Shown here piece by piece: positions 1-8,178 of a DNA stretch of 64,000 nt. The DNA lies in assembly GCA_963801505.1 (NCBI GenBank), contig CAWDEY010000005.1:69643-133642 (forward strand), read 5' to 3'. The first letter of the stretch is position 1. Every line of letters begins with the position of its first letter. The DNA is from JAOUFP01 sp963801505 (GTDB taxonomy: Bacteria > Nitrospirota > Thermodesulfovibrionia > Thermodesulfovibrionales > UBA6898). The notes below the pieces were generated by a model. It saw only the letters and a program-made list of their open reading frames with translations. It searched no databases and was not told the origin of the DNA. The position numbers were made by a program, and so were the translations under genes.

Positions 1-305
1 TCTGGCGGATTGCTGAGAAAGGACTCGTTGGAGAGCTCATCGGTATGAATTACCAGATGTTCAACTCCGAGTTCTTTTGCAAAAGAGACAGCACGGTTGA
101 GATCCTTTTCAGGCATTGTCTCTGAAAAGGCGGTTACAGCCAGAAATCTTGTCCCGGAGAGCTTCATCGCCTTCAGGAGGAGTGAGCTGTCAACTCCTCC
201 TGAATATGCGAGCACTGCGGATGGAGCTTTACGGAGGGAAGAGAGCAGATCGTTAAATTTCAGGTCGTTCAGTTTAGAGACAGGACCGGAGGCCCCGGTG
301 TTCAC
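1..305 (-). CDS. larE: LarE-like ATP-dependent sacrificial sulfur transferase, N-terminal part
   Basis: The gene is cut by the left window edge; about 101 codons are visible. It reads from a GTG start that overlaps the TGA stop of the RNase G gene (GTGA overlap), so the two are co-transcribed. The PP-loop ATP-binding motif AYSGGVDSSLLLK appears near residue 33, followed by AVTAFSETMPEKDL and HLVIHTDELSNESF, in the order expected of LarE/PP-loop sulfurtransferases. LarE donates its own cysteine sulfur while building the nickel-pincer cofactor of lactate racemase and related enzymes. The C-terminal half, with the sacrificial cysteine, lies outside the window, so a plain PP-loop NAD/GMP synthase-like protein cannot be fully excluded. 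Confidence 0.75.
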   Translation of the reverse strand, partial: MNTGASGPVSKLNDLKFNDLLSSLRKAPSAVLAYSGGVDSSLLLKAMKLSGTRFLAVTAFSETMPEKDLNRAVSFAKELGVEHLVIHTDELSNESFLSNPP

Positions 306-1807
306 AGAGAGGTGACCTCGTAATTTTCCTGGTGCATCTTGTTGTCAGCGCGTATGATCACCTTTACGCCGTACTGCCTTTCAACATCTTCGATCCCGAG
401 CATCTCCTCGTCAGAGAGCAGCTCTGCGACCAGGGGATGGGCGGTTATGACAATCTTTGTACTGCCATGCCTGGCCATCTTTTTGATTGTTCGCAATATC
501 TCATAGCAGAGGGTATCTGGAGATTTCACGAAGCCTTTGCCTTCGCAGTAGGGACATGAAGTGCAGAGCGTCCTGCCTAGATTTTCCCTGACCCGCTTTC
601 TGGTCATCTGTATAAGGCCAAGCTCTGATATATGGAGAATGGTATTTTTTGCCCTGTCCTTTTTCATCGCCTCGGTGAAGGCATTGAAGAGCTTTTCCCT
701 GTTTTCGAGTTTTTCCATGTCGATAAAATCAACGATTATAATACCGCCAAGGTTCCTCAGCCGTATCTGGTAGGCGATCTCCTTGACAGCCTCGAGGTTT
801 GTCTTTAATATCGTGTCTTCGAGTCCTTCTTTTCCGACAAATTTCCCGGTGTTTACGTCAATGACAGTCATAGCCTCTGTCTGGTCTACTACGATATATC
901 CTCCGGATTTGAGCCATACCCTCCTGCCGATAGCGCGGGCAATGTCCAGCTCTATGCCGAAGGCATCGAAGATCGGCTCTGTTTCCTCATACAGCTCGAT
1001 CTTTTTGAGCAGCTTGGGGAAATAGGCCTTCACGAAATCTGTTATCCTGCTGTATTCTTCCGCTGAATCTATGACAAAACGTTCTACATTCTGTGTCATC
1101 AGGTCACGGACAGACCGAAAGACAAGATCCAGGTCGCCGTAGAGCATACCCCTGAGAGGCACTTTGTCCTTTTTCTTTTTCAGGTTTTCCCAGAGAAGAA
1201 CAAGGAACTGAAGGTCTTTTTTTATCTCATCTTCATGGGAGTTTTCACTTGCTGTTCGGATGATGAGGCCGTATCCCTCAGGCTTGATCTCAGAGACGAG
1301 GACCTTGAGACGTTCGCGCTCTTCCTCATTGGATATCCTTCTGGATATGCCGACATGGTCCACATCCGGCATCAGGACAAGATACCTTCCCGGAAAAGTG
1401 AGATATGATGTCACCCTTGCGCCTTTACTGCCTATGGGGTCTTTGGAAACCTGGACAAGCAGTTCCTGTCCTTCCTGAAGGATTTCGTCTATGGACATCT
1501 CGGAACGGCCTTTTCTTTGGAGAAAATCCATGGAATCACCGTTTTCCGCATCTTCAAAGAGCGGAGCGAATTCATCTTTACCTGTCTGTATATCGCCTAC
1601 ATAGAGAAAGGCCGCTTTTTCGAGCCCGATGTCAACAAAGGCGGACTGCATCCCTGGCAGTATTTTTACGACCTTACCCTTATAAATGTTTCCGACAAGG
1701 CTTGCGTCGCGTTTGCGTTCGACATAGAATTCGACCACCTGCCCGCCTTCTAGAAGCGCGACCCGTATTTCCCCCTGCGTGACGTTGATCAGTATCTCGC
1801 TGCCCAT
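302..1807 (-). CDS. rng: Ribonuclease G/E family endoribonuclease
   Basis: A 501-residue RNase E/G family protein that would cleave single-stranded RNA in rRNA maturation and mRNA decay. The N-terminus (ILINVTQGEIRVALLEGG) is followed by an S1 RNA-binding domain (GNIYKGKVVKILPGMQSAF). The catalytic region carries the two metal-binding aspartate segments, VIDVNTGKFVG and GGIIIVDFIDM. Near the C-terminus CTSCPYCEGKG supplies the Zn-link cysteines used for dimerisation. The length fits RNase G rather than RNase E, since there is no long C-terminal scaffold. I chose the ATG at 1807 because AGAAGGGG lies just upstream and homology begins there; an in-frame upstream start would add ten unlikely residues. 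It overlaps the upstream radical SAM gene by about 19 bp. Confidence 0.93.
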   Translation of the reverse strand: MGSEILINVTQGEIRVALLEGGQVVEFYVERKRDASLVGNIYKGKVVKILPGMQSAFVDIGLEKAAFLYVGDIQTGKDEFAPLFEDAENGDSMDFLQRKGRSEMSIDEILQEGQELLVQVSKDPIGSKGARVTSYLTFPGRYLVLMPDVDHVGISRRISNEEERERLKVLVSEIKPEGYGLIIRTASENSHEDEIKKDLQFLVLLWENLKKKKDKVPLRGMLYGDLDLVFRSVRDLMTQNVERFVIDSAEEYSRITDFVKAYFPKLLKKIELYEETEPIFDAFGIELDIARAIGRRVWLKSGGYIVVDQTEAMTVIDVNTGKFVGKEGLEDTILKTNLEAVKEIAYQIRLRNLGGIIIVDFIDMEKLENREKLFNAFTEAMKKDRAKNTILHISELGLIQMTRKRVRENLGRTLCTSCPYCEGKGFVKSPDTLCYEILRTIKKMARHGSTKIVITAHPLVAELLSDEEMLGIEDVERQYGVKVIIRADNKMHQENYEVTSL

Positions 1808-4257
1808 ATTTTTTCCCCTTCTATAGGTGTTTTCCACCCCGTACTGTCCCAGCCGGACATCTCCACCCTTGTGACCTCCAGGTCATCGACCGAAACCCCG
1901 AAAATTTCGTTGATGATTTCTGCGAGCTTCACCTTTACCTCTGCGAGGTCCCTGAGGGTCACCTGAAAAGTTCTCTGGTCCAGTTGCGTAATGTCTTCGA
2001 CCATGTCCTTCATATTAAACAGCCTGTTGCCCCTCTGCGCCGGTATTTCCTTTTTACCCAGAAAATCCGCGACAGAAAGACCTTTATCATTCTTTATATC
2101 ATATACATATCTGCCAATAAAACTGTCCAGGGATTTTTCTTTTCCTGAAATAAAGGAAAATTCGCTTACGTGCATGCCCTCGGGCAAGGTCCTGTTTAAT
2201 AACTCCACTGCTGATTCCGCATTGAAAGGCAGCAACAGTTCTGTGTCAAGATATTCTCTCAGTCCTGCTATACCTACCCGAAGCGCAGGGCCAAAGGACA
2301 TTATCGGCACTGAACTGAACCCTTTGGAATATTTGAAAGGAAATGACGCCCTTCGCATAGCGCGTATGAATGCATTCGTCAGCTCAAGATGTGAGAGATG
2401 TCTGGCATTACCTGTCTTTGAAAATTGCAGCCTTATTTTTATGGACTGGCTCTCTGTCTCCGGTCTGTTCCCGGGCTGAAAAGTAACAGTACGGCTTTCA
2501 TTCTCTGATTCCGGGGCAGGGCATTTCAGGCCGCAGGCATGACATTTTTTTCTGCAGTCTGAGGTGAAGCTGCCTGAGAGTGCTGCCTGATATTCCTTTA
2601 TCAGATAGTCCTTTGTTATGCCTGTATTGATGTTGTCCCACGGCAGAGGACTATCTGTTGGATATTCCCTCACCGCATATCCAACAGCGTCTATGCCGGT
2701 CATATCCATGGCCTGCTTCCACTTGTCAAAATCAAAGTGGTCTGTCCAGGGATCAAGCCTGCAACCCAGGGACCAGGCAGCCTCTATCAGCGGGGAAAGG
2801 TGTTCGTCCCCACGGGCAAATACTGCCTCAAGCAGGGCCATCTCCTCCCGATGGCCTTTATACTGAAGGCCGCGTTTTGAGAGGTTTTTCCTGAGATAAC
2901 GGTTCTTTTCCTTCAGGAGCTCCATATCATTCTGTCCGCACCACTGAAACGGGGTGTGTGCTTTGGGTATGAATGATGAAACACCAACGGAGATGTTGAC
3001 TGCTCTGCCTGTGAGCTTTCTTGATATCTTTGTTGCCTTCATGACCATTTCAGGGATCGCCTCTATGTCTTCATCAGTCTCCGTTGGAAGACCGGTCATG
3101 AAATATAGCTTCAGATTATGCCAGCCTGCGCTGAATAGTGTTTCAAGGGCTTTGATGTAGGTCTCTTCAGTAAAGTCCTTGTTTATCACTGCCCTGAGCC
3201 TGTCCGTGCCTGCCTCGGGCGCTATTGTAAAGCCGGATTTTCTGACAACCTTTATCTCCTCAAGCATCTCCCTGCTTACAGAGCCTACACGCAGGGAGGG
3301 GAGAGATAGGGATATCCTTTTGTTATAGAATTTCCTGTTGAATTCTTTCATGAGATAGTTCAGGCAGGAATAGTCTCCGGAACTCAGCGAGGTGAAGGAG
3401 AGCGCATCATAGCCTGTGTTTGCCAGTGATTTTTCCGCAAGCTCCATTATCTTCTCAGGAGAACGCTCACGCACCGGCCTGTAGGTCATCCCGGCCTGGC
3501 AGAACCTGCAGCCCATGGTGCAGCCGCGTGAGATCTCGATATTAATCCTGTCATGTACTATATTCATAAACGGCAGCACAGGGCTGTCAGGGAACGGCGC
3601 ATCTTCAAGCGACGTGATATATCTGCGGATTACCGGCTTTTCTTTCCCGAGTGCCGGTACGTAAACGCCTTCGATCTTACCCAAAGCCTGCAGCAGGGAA
3701 AGTTTGTTGTTCTGTCCCCCTTCTTTCCACTGATGGTACGCACTCAGCATCTCAGGTACAGCTTCTTCGCCGTCTCCAATTAAAAAGGCGTCTATAAAAG
3801 CTGCCATGGGAAGGGGATTGACAGTGCAGGGACCTCCTGCAATGACTAGGGGAATGTCGTACATACCCATTCTTTCTTCATGTTTTATGGGTATTCCGCC
3901 CAGATGGAGCATGTTCAGGACTGTGGTATAGGAGAGTTCATACTGAAGGCTGAACCCTATAATATCAAACTCCTTCAGTGGTTTTTTTGACTCCAGGGAC
4001 GTTAGGGGCACATCCTGTGATTTTAATGCCTCTTCAAGGTCTGGCCAGGGCGCAAAGACCCGTTCAGCAGAGGCAAAATGGAGATTGTTTATAATTTGAT
4101 AAAGGACCTTCATCCCCAGGTGCGACATACCTATTTCATAAACATCCGGGAAAGCAAGGGCCACCTTTACAGGGGCTTTCTTATGGACAGAATTGATTTC
4201 GCTGTTTATGTATCTGCTGGGTTTCTGAAAATGTATATAATTCACCTCATTAAACAT
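1789..4257 (-). CDS. B12-binding/radical SAM protein fused to a DUF2344 domain
   Basis: An 822-residue protein. The first part resembles a cobalamin-binding/YgiQ-like domain (VALAFPDVYEIGMSHLGMK). A radical SAM core follows with the CxxxCxxC cluster motif in EISRGCTMGCRFCQAGM near residue 245. After a Cys-rich stretch (CRKKCHACGLKCP) comes a C-terminal domain of the DUF2344/TIGR03936 type (RLQFSKTGNARHLSHLEL). This two-domain arrangement matches the TIGR03960 radical SAM family, which in many bacteria sits directly upstream of rng, as here. The overlap with rng suggests a role in RNA or ribosome biology, but the substrate is unknown and I do not assign one. The gene is intact and is divergent from the BamD-like gene. 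Confidence 0.88.
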   Translation of the reverse strand: MFNEVNYIHFQKPSRYINSEINSVHKKAPVKVALAFPDVYEIGMSHLGMKVLYQIINNLHFASAERVFAPWPDLEEALKSQDVPLTSLESKKPLKEFDIIGFSLQYELSYTTVLNMLHLGGIPIKHEERMGMYDIPLVIAGGPCTVNPLPMAAFIDAFLIGDGEEAVPEMLSAYHQWKEGGQNNKLSLLQALGKIEGVYVPALGKEKPVIRRYITSLEDAPFPDSPVLPFMNIVHDRINIEISRGCTMGCRFCQAGMTYRPVRERSPEKIMELAEKSLANTGYDALSFTSLSSGDYSCLNYLMKEFNRKFYNKRISLSLPSLRVGSVSREMLEEIKVVRKSGFTIAPEAGTDRLRAVINKDFTEETYIKALETLFSAGWHNLKLYFMTGLPTETDEDIEAIPEMVMKATKISRKLTGRAVNISVGVSSFIPKAHTPFQWCGQNDMELLKEKNRYLRKNLSKRGLQYKGHREEMALLEAVFARGDEHLSPLIEAAWSLGCRLDPWTDHFDFDKWKQAMDMTGIDAVGYAVREYPTDSPLPWDNINTGITKDYLIKEYQAALSGSFTSDCRKKCHACGLKCPAPESENESRTVTFQPGNRPETESQSIKIRLQFSKTGNARHLSHLELTNAFIRAMRRASFPFKYSKGFSSVPIMSFGPALRVGIAGLREYLDTELLLPFNAESAVELLNRTLPEGMHVSEFSFISGKEKSLDSFIGRYVYDIKNDKGLSVADFLGKKEIPAQRGNRLFNMKDMVEDITQLDQRTFQVTLRDLAEVKVKLAEIINEIFGVSVDDLEVTRVEMSGWDSTGWKTPIEGEKIWAARY

Positions 4258-4335
4258 AACACTCTCAAATATGCTTTGGCAATATTTGCGTCATGGAGGC
4301 TTGACTTCAAACATGTTTTGCAGTTTAAATAGCAT

Positions 4336-5106
4336 ATGAAATTGCTCAGGATAATTTTCAGTATAACAATGCTGCTTTTTGTCTTTGCCTGCTCAGGGAA
4401 GGCCACTGTAAAAGTTACTTCAGAGCAATTCAATGCAGAGAGCTCTTTTGAGAAGGCCAATAAGCTAATAGATGATAAGGAGTATGAAAAGGCCAGGGCC
4501 TTGCTCCTTGAAGTCAAAAACAGGGACCTGACAAAAAAGTATGCCCCCCTTGCGCAGCTCAGGATTGCTGATGCCTATGTCAAGGAAGGGGAGCCTGAGC
4601 TCGCTGCAGCTGAATTCAGGAAATTTCTTGAAATCTATCCTGATCACAGGTACGCCTCTTATGCGCAGTATCAGATCGCCATGATATATTTCAACCAGAT
4701 TGAAAGTCCTGAGCGAGGATACGGCGGAGCTGAAAAGGCTCTTGAGGAGTTTGAGAAGCTCAAAAAAGATTTTCCTCGGAACCCGTATAAGGACCTGATA
4801 GATATAAGGATAGAAAAGTGCAGAAACACCATTGCAGACTATGAATTTCTGGTGGGAGAGTTCTATCTTAAGCAGGACAAATACAAGGCTGCTATCGGCA
4901 GATTTGAAACCGTGCTGACTAAGTACCCTGATTACAAAAAAGAGGAAAACGTGCTTCTGGATCTTGGAATTGCTTACAGCAAGTCCGGAGACCCTGAAAA
5001 GGCGGAATTGTATCTGAACCGGTTAATTGAAAAGTATCCCAATAGCCGGCTTAGGATTGCCGCCCAAAAAGAGCTTTCATCATCAAAGAAAGCCGCAAAA
5101 AAATAG
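4336..5106 (+). CDS. bamD: BamD-like outer membrane lipoprotein with TPR repeats
   Basis: A 256-residue protein with a lipoprotein signal peptide and a lipobox ending at Cys19 (LLFVFACSGKA). Tetratricopeptide repeats follow, with A/G and aromatic residues spaced as in TPRs (FEKANKLIDDKEYEKARALL, AAAEFRKFLEIYPDHRYASY, AAIGRFETVLTKYPDYKKEE). Length and layout fit BamD (YfiO), the essential lipoprotein partner of BamA in beta-barrel insertion at the inner face of the outer membrane. A second TPR-lipoprotein class (CpoB) exists in this window but has a coiled-coil N-terminus, which this one lacks. It stands alone downstream of a 78-bp divergent intergenic region. A generic TPR lipoprotein is the alternative. 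Confidence 0.72.
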   Translation: MKLLRIIFSITMLLFVFACSGKATVKVTSEQFNAESSFEKANKLIDDKEYEKARALLLEVKNRDLTKKYAPLAQLRIADAYVKEGEPELAAAEFRKFLEIYPDHRYASYAQYQIAMIYFNQIESPERGYGGAEKALEEFEKLKKDFPRNPYKDLIDIRIEKCRNTIADYEFLVGEFYLKQDKYKAAIGRFETVLTKYPDYKKEENVLLDLGIAYSKSGDPEKAELYLNRLIEKYPNSRLRIAAQKELSSSKKAAKK

Positions 5107-5121
5107 ATTGTCTTGAAAAGT

Positions 5122-5230
5122 TCACCACAGAGACACAGAGGACGCATAGAGAGACAATTTCTTTCTGCCCTTTCGGAGGCAAGCAAAATTAACAAAACCC
5201 TCTGTGATCTTTGCAGCTCTGCGGTAAGTA
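5122..5230. repeat. Imperfect inverted repeat of the CACAGAGACACAGAG type
   Basis: The gap between the BamD-like and siroheme genes is filled by a roughly 105-bp element. The left arm TTCACCACAGAGACACAGAG (5122 onward) is an imperfect inverted copy of the right arm, CTCTGTGATCTTTGCAGCTC followed by TGCGGTAA (ending about 5227). A shorter relative with ACTACAGAGGCACAGGG lies near 23247 beside recN. The arms and the AT-rich centre suggest a small non-autonomous repeat or a cruciform/RNA hairpin. No coding potential is visible. Confidence 0.6.
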
Positions 5231-5255
5231 AGTGTCTTTGCTGCTCCTCTCCCTT

Positions 5256-5894
5256 ATGAATTATTATCCTGCATTTCTTAATCTCCAGGGGAAAAAGGTG
5301 GTTGTTGTGGGCGGCGGTAAGGTTGCGGAGCGCAAGGTCCTGACACTGATCAAAGCAGGTGCGGTTGTTACGGTCATCAGTCCGCTGATTACCAGGAGGC
5401 TCAGGAAGGAAAAAGAGACCGGTCACATGAACCATCTACATCGTCCCTACAGGAAGGGAGATTTGAAAGACAGCTTCATGGTGATCGCTGCTACCGATTC
5501 ACCTGAGGTCAATACGAGAGTTGCCGGGGATGCCCCGGGCCTGCTGAATGTTGTCGATGTCCCCTCGGAATGTAACTTCATAGCGCCTTCTGTTGTCAGG
5601 CGGGGGCCCCTTGTTTTCGCCATATCCACAGGAGGTACAAGCCCGGCCTTTGCAAAGGCTGTCAGGAAAGAGATAGAGAAATTATACGGAAAAGTCTTTT
5701 CCGATTACCTCGGGTTCGTCAAATCCCTCAGGGGCCGGACGATGCAGGAGATAACCGATAAGGCGGCAAGAGAAAAGTTTCTGAAAAGTCTGGCTTCCGG
5801 AGATATACTGGATACTCTGCGGACTAAAGGGCTGGACAGTGTCAAGAAGTCTGTGATGCTCAGATTCACCAAATTAGCTGCAAAAAAGCACTGA
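5256..5894 (+). CDS. Precorrin-2 dehydrogenase / siroheme synthase N-terminal family
   Basis: A 212-residue protein starting MNYYPAFLNLQGKK; I prefer this ATG to one eight codons upstream because family members begin at this motif. A Rossmann NAD-binding glycine motif (VVVVGGGKVAERK) is followed by AGAVVTVISPLI, and then by the conserved NVVDVPSECNFIAPSVVRRG and ISTGGTSPAFAKAVRKEIE segments typical of the Met8p/CysG N-terminal/SirC family. The enzyme oxidises precorrin-2 to sirohydrochlorin with NAD; some family members also insert iron. There is no methyltransferase domain, so this is the single-domain form. It is used for siroheme or the alternative haem route and often neighbours hemA/hemC, which are not seen here. 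Confidence 0.88.
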   Translation: MNYYPAFLNLQGKKVVVVGGGKVAERKVLTLIKAGAVVTVISPLITRRLRKEKETGHMNHLHRPYRKGDLKDSFMVIAATDSPEVNTRVAGDAPGLLNVVDVPSECNFIAPSVVRRGPLVFAISTGGTSPAFAKAVRKEIEKLYGKVFSDYLGFVKSLRGRTMQEITDKAAREKFLKSLASGDILDTLRTKGLDSVKKSVMLRFTKLAAKKH

Positions 5895-5919
5895 CCCGGA
5901 TTACTCAAAGCATCTTTTT

Positions 5920-6510
5920 TTAGCAAAAGTTGTCTGTTATGTAGGCCTTACCATCATCAGAAAAAGCAACTCCGATTCCATGTCGCTTGAAATAAGGAGT
6001 CAGGATATTTGCCCTGTGGCCTTTGCTGCTCATCCATAGTTTTACCACTGACTCGGCGATTTTGTCTTCAGTGTTCCATTTGAAAAAAGTTTTGCCGTCC
6101 TTATAAAAAGAAGTACTGAAGAGATTGGCCTGCGCAATATTTTCTGCGCCGATACAGGTAGTGCCGCCTGCCCGGATACTGCACTTGAAACCCTCAGCCT
6201 TGTACCTGTCATAAAAAGATCTGTCATCGGGATCATTGTGTGAAAAGAAGTTTCGCTTGACCATGTCCTGACTGTATTTCCTTGCTATCTTGTTCAGGCT
6301 TTTGTCCTTTAATAGGGCTGGCAGACCCCTTTTGGCCCTTTCCTCATTTATCAGGACATGGATCTTATTTTCGAGTTTCGTGATATCGAGGTCCGGCCCT
6401 GAAGATCTGTATGGTAATGCATTACCCTCCCTGCTTTCCGCAATGCCGGTCAAGCAGAGAAGGCATAAAATAAAAACAGAGGTGATCTTCAGCAAGGTTT
6501 TTTCATTCAT
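5920..6510 (-). CDS. Secreted CAP-domain (SCP/PR-1-like) protein
   Basis: About 196 residues beginning with a signal peptide (MNEKTLLKITSVFILCLLC). The mature part is a CAP/SCP-like domain: VLINEERAKRGLPALL, a His-bearing NFFSHNDPDDRSF, GAENIAQANLFS and SKGHRANILTPYF, with GIGVAFSDDGKAY at the end. These are the usual CAP signatures including the HRANIL motif. Two cysteine pairs (KCSIRAGGTTC, NFC at the C-terminus) suit an extracytoplasmic protein. Bacterial CAP proteins are mostly of unknown function. A TTG start at 6531 with GGAAG upstream would lengthen the n-region by seven residues and is an alternative. The gene is convergent with the siroheme gene. Confidence 0.85.
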   Translation of the reverse strand: MNEKTLLKITSVFILCLLCLTGIAESREGNALPYRSSGPDLDITKLENKIHVLINEERAKRGLPALLKDKSLNKIARKYSQDMVKRNFFSHNDPDDRSFYDRYKAEGFKCSIRAGGTTCIGAENIAQANLFSTSFYKDGKTFFKWNTEDKIAESVVKLWMSSKGHRANILTPYFKRHGIGVAFSDDGKAYITDNFC

Positions 6511-6534
6511 GTTGACAGAGATATCTTTCAACTC

Positions 6535-6861
6535 TTATAACTTCCTAATGTACAAAATCGTTATGATAATTCCAGTTGTCAGGGGAAGCAGGAAACCACA
6601 GAAATGTACTGTCCAAACGAAAAAATTATCCAGGTGGTTCTTGTTGCAGGGCATCCGTGACGATAACAAAAGGTAAAAAAGGCATAATATTATTAATGCC
6701 CATCCGCCAAATCTGTTGGCAGGATACCAAACGGAGTCATCAGAAAGAGTTTTACAGGTTCTAATCCCGTAGACCCGATTTCTTGGCACAATTCCTATGG
6801 CAAGGGGTATTGAGGCTATAAGGATCGGGATCGCAGGGATCAGGAATGGATGTGCAGTCAT
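6535..6861 (-). CDS. SdpI-family membrane protein
   Basis: A 108-residue membrane protein with three predicted hydrophobic segments (around residues 5-25, 53-68 and 82-105). The centre carries YGIRTCKTLSDDSVWYPANR, which matches the characteristic GIRTPxTLSSxxVWYxANR signature of the SdpI/YhfL C-terminal domain. In Bacillus, SdpI confers immunity to the SdpC toxin and signals to a repressor; most homologues in other phyla have no known toxin partner. No sdpC-like gene or repressor is nearby, so an immunity role here is not supported. It is the short form, lacking the N-terminal DUF1648 half. Confidence 0.75.
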   Translation of the reverse strand: MTAHPFLIPAIPILIASIPLAIGIVPRNRVYGIRTCKTLSDDSVWYPANRFGGWALIILCLFYLLLSSRMPCNKNHLDNFFVWTVHFCGFLLPLTTGIIITILYIRKL

Positions 6862-6924
6862 GATATTAAGATTCTATACCGGCCAACACCCCTATGGCAG
6901 CCTCACCTCTTTAAGTCAAAAAAA

Positions 6925-7014
6925 TGGCGGAGGAGGTGAGATTCGAACTCACGGTAGAGTCGCCCCTACAACGATTTTCAAGACCGTCGCCTTCAACCGC
7001 TCGGCCACCCCTCC
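6925..7014 (-). tRNA. tRNA-Ser(UGA), CCA encoded
   Basis: The minus strand reads GGAGGGGTGGCCGAGCGG at the 5' end, an anticodon loop CTTGAAA with anticodon UGA, a long class II variable arm (GTAGGGGCGACTCTACC) and GTTCGAATC in the T arm. The acceptor closes as CTCCTCC with discriminator G and an encoded CCA, giving 90 nt. A run of seven T follows directly and could terminate transcription. Confidence 0.95.
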
Positions 7015-7097
7015 GGGACTGTAATTATAACAGAAACAAAAAAATTTATTCATTGGTTTAATAATAAATATTTAACTTATAATATAGAGACTGTGAT

Positions 7098-7126
7098 TTG
7101 ACTTTTTAAAACAAATTAGCTAAATT
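7098..7126 (+). promoter_or_regulatory. Putative sigma-70 promoter of the tol-pal operon
   Basis: TTGACT (7098-7103) is separated by 17 bp from TAAATT (7121-7126), with tolQ starting 24 bp downstream. The surrounding 130 bp are very AT-rich. Spacing is ideal, but the -10 hexamer is only a moderate match. Confidence 0.5.
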
Positions 7127-7150
7127 CAAAAAAACTCTTGAGAGGTAACT

Positions 7151-7780
7151 ATGAATCATTCAGCTCTTCAGTTAATCCTTCAGGCAGGCTATGTTGTAAA
7201 AGGGGTCCTGCTTATACTTCTTTTTTTCTCTGTTGTCTCGTGGGCGATTATTTTTTATAAACAGAGATATTTTTCAAAGGCCAATAAGGAATCGGAAATA
7301 TTTTTGCGGGCATACAGGACCAGCAAAAATGTGGCTGACCTCTATAAGGTGACAAAGAATATTTATTTAAGCCCTATCGCAAATGTGTTTAAATCCGTTT
7401 ACTCAGAGGAGACAAACAGGGACAAAAATGAGGTCAAGCGTCTTCTCAGAAGATATGAGACACTCGAATCAGTAAAGCTCGAGAAATATCTTAATTTTCT
7501 TGCAACCACAGGCTCAACGTCACCTTTTATCGGACTGTTTGGGACAGTCTGGGGGATCATGAATTCCTTCCAGGGCATCGGCTCTGCGGGTTCAGCCTCT
7601 CTTGCTATTGTTGCTCCTGGTATTGCCGAGGCGCTGATAGCAACTGCCGTCGGACTTGCTGCGGCCATCCCGGCTGTTATTGCGTACAATTATTATCTGA
7701 GCACGGCAAGAAAGATGATCATAGACATGGAGGATTTTTCAGAGGACCTCCTTGAGCTTTTTACGAGGGTAAATAAATGA
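7151..7780 (+). CDS. tolQ: TolQ, proton channel subunit of the Tol-Pal system
   Basis: A 209-residue inner membrane protein of the TolQ/ExbB/MotA family. It has three membrane segments: VLLILLFFSVVSWAIIFY near the N-terminus, and two in the C-terminal half around TTGSTSPFIGLFGTVWGIM and GIAEALIATAVGLAAAIPAV. These carry the conserved TolQ residues of the ion pathway. With TolR it converts proton motive force into movement of TolA, supporting outer membrane constriction during division. It is the first gene of an operon whose next gene (tolR) overlaps its stop by 4 bp. TolQ rather than ExbB is chosen because tolA, tolB and pal follow. Confidence 0.93.
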   Translation: MNHSALQLILQAGYVVKGVLLILLFFSVVSWAIIFYKQRYFSKANKESEIFLRAYRTSKNVADLYKVTKNIYLSPIANVFKSVYSEETNRDKNEVKRLLRRYETLESVKLEKYLNFLATTGSTSPFIGLFGTVWGIMNSFQGIGSAGSASLAIVAPGIAEALIATAVGLAAAIPAVIAYNYYLSTARKMIIDMEDFSEDLLELFTRVNK

Positions 7781-8178
7781 GGGCGGGCAGAAACAGGTCT
7801 GTACTTTCAGAGATAAATGTTACTCCCCTTGTAGATGTCATGCTGGTTATGCTGGTCATTTTTATGGTTACAGCCCCGCTCATGCAGCAGGGCGTGGATG
7901 TTAATCTGCCCCATGCAAAAGGCAAGGACCTGCCGCCTGAGGAAAGGATATCGATTATCATAAAAAGAGACCGCTCTATTTATATGAACGATACGCCGGT
8001 TACGATGCCTGCAATGAAACAAAAGCTCGAAGCTATCAGCAAGATGAACCCAAATATTTTTTTGAAGGCAGACAAAGATGTGCCCTATGGACTGGTTGTT
8101 GAAGTAATGGGTGAGATCAAGGAGGCAGGGATAGAAAAGCTCGGGATGATAACCGAACCAAAGCTCGATATGAAATGA
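7777..8178 (+). CDS. tolR: TolR, ExbD/TolR family protein
   Basis: A 133-residue single-pass protein. The N-terminal membrane segment carries the functional aspartate in INVTPLVDVMLVMLVIFM (Asp near residue 18), the residue that pairs with TolQ for proton flow. The periplasmic part ends in VVEVMGEIKEAGIEKLGMI, typical of ExbD/TolR C-terminal domains. The ATG overlaps the tolQ stop (ATGA), and the stop overlaps tolA, showing tight translational coupling. Confidence 0.93.
   Translation: MRAGRNRSVLSEINVTPLVDVMLVMLVIFMVTAPLMQQGVDVNLPHAKGKDLPPEERISIIIKRDRSIYMNDTPVTMPAMKQKLEAISKMNPNIFLKADKDVPYGLVVEVMGEIKEAGIEKLGMITEPKLDMK

Noticed and set aside
4242..4517. 91-codon minus-strand frame over the start of the BamD-like gene
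   Set aside because: Antisense to a clear lipoprotein signal peptide and without recognisable motifs.
6535..6861. SdpI-like protein as part of a toxin-immunity pair
   Set aside because: No toxin or repressor gene adjoins it; the CAP-domain gene downstream is not related to SdpC.
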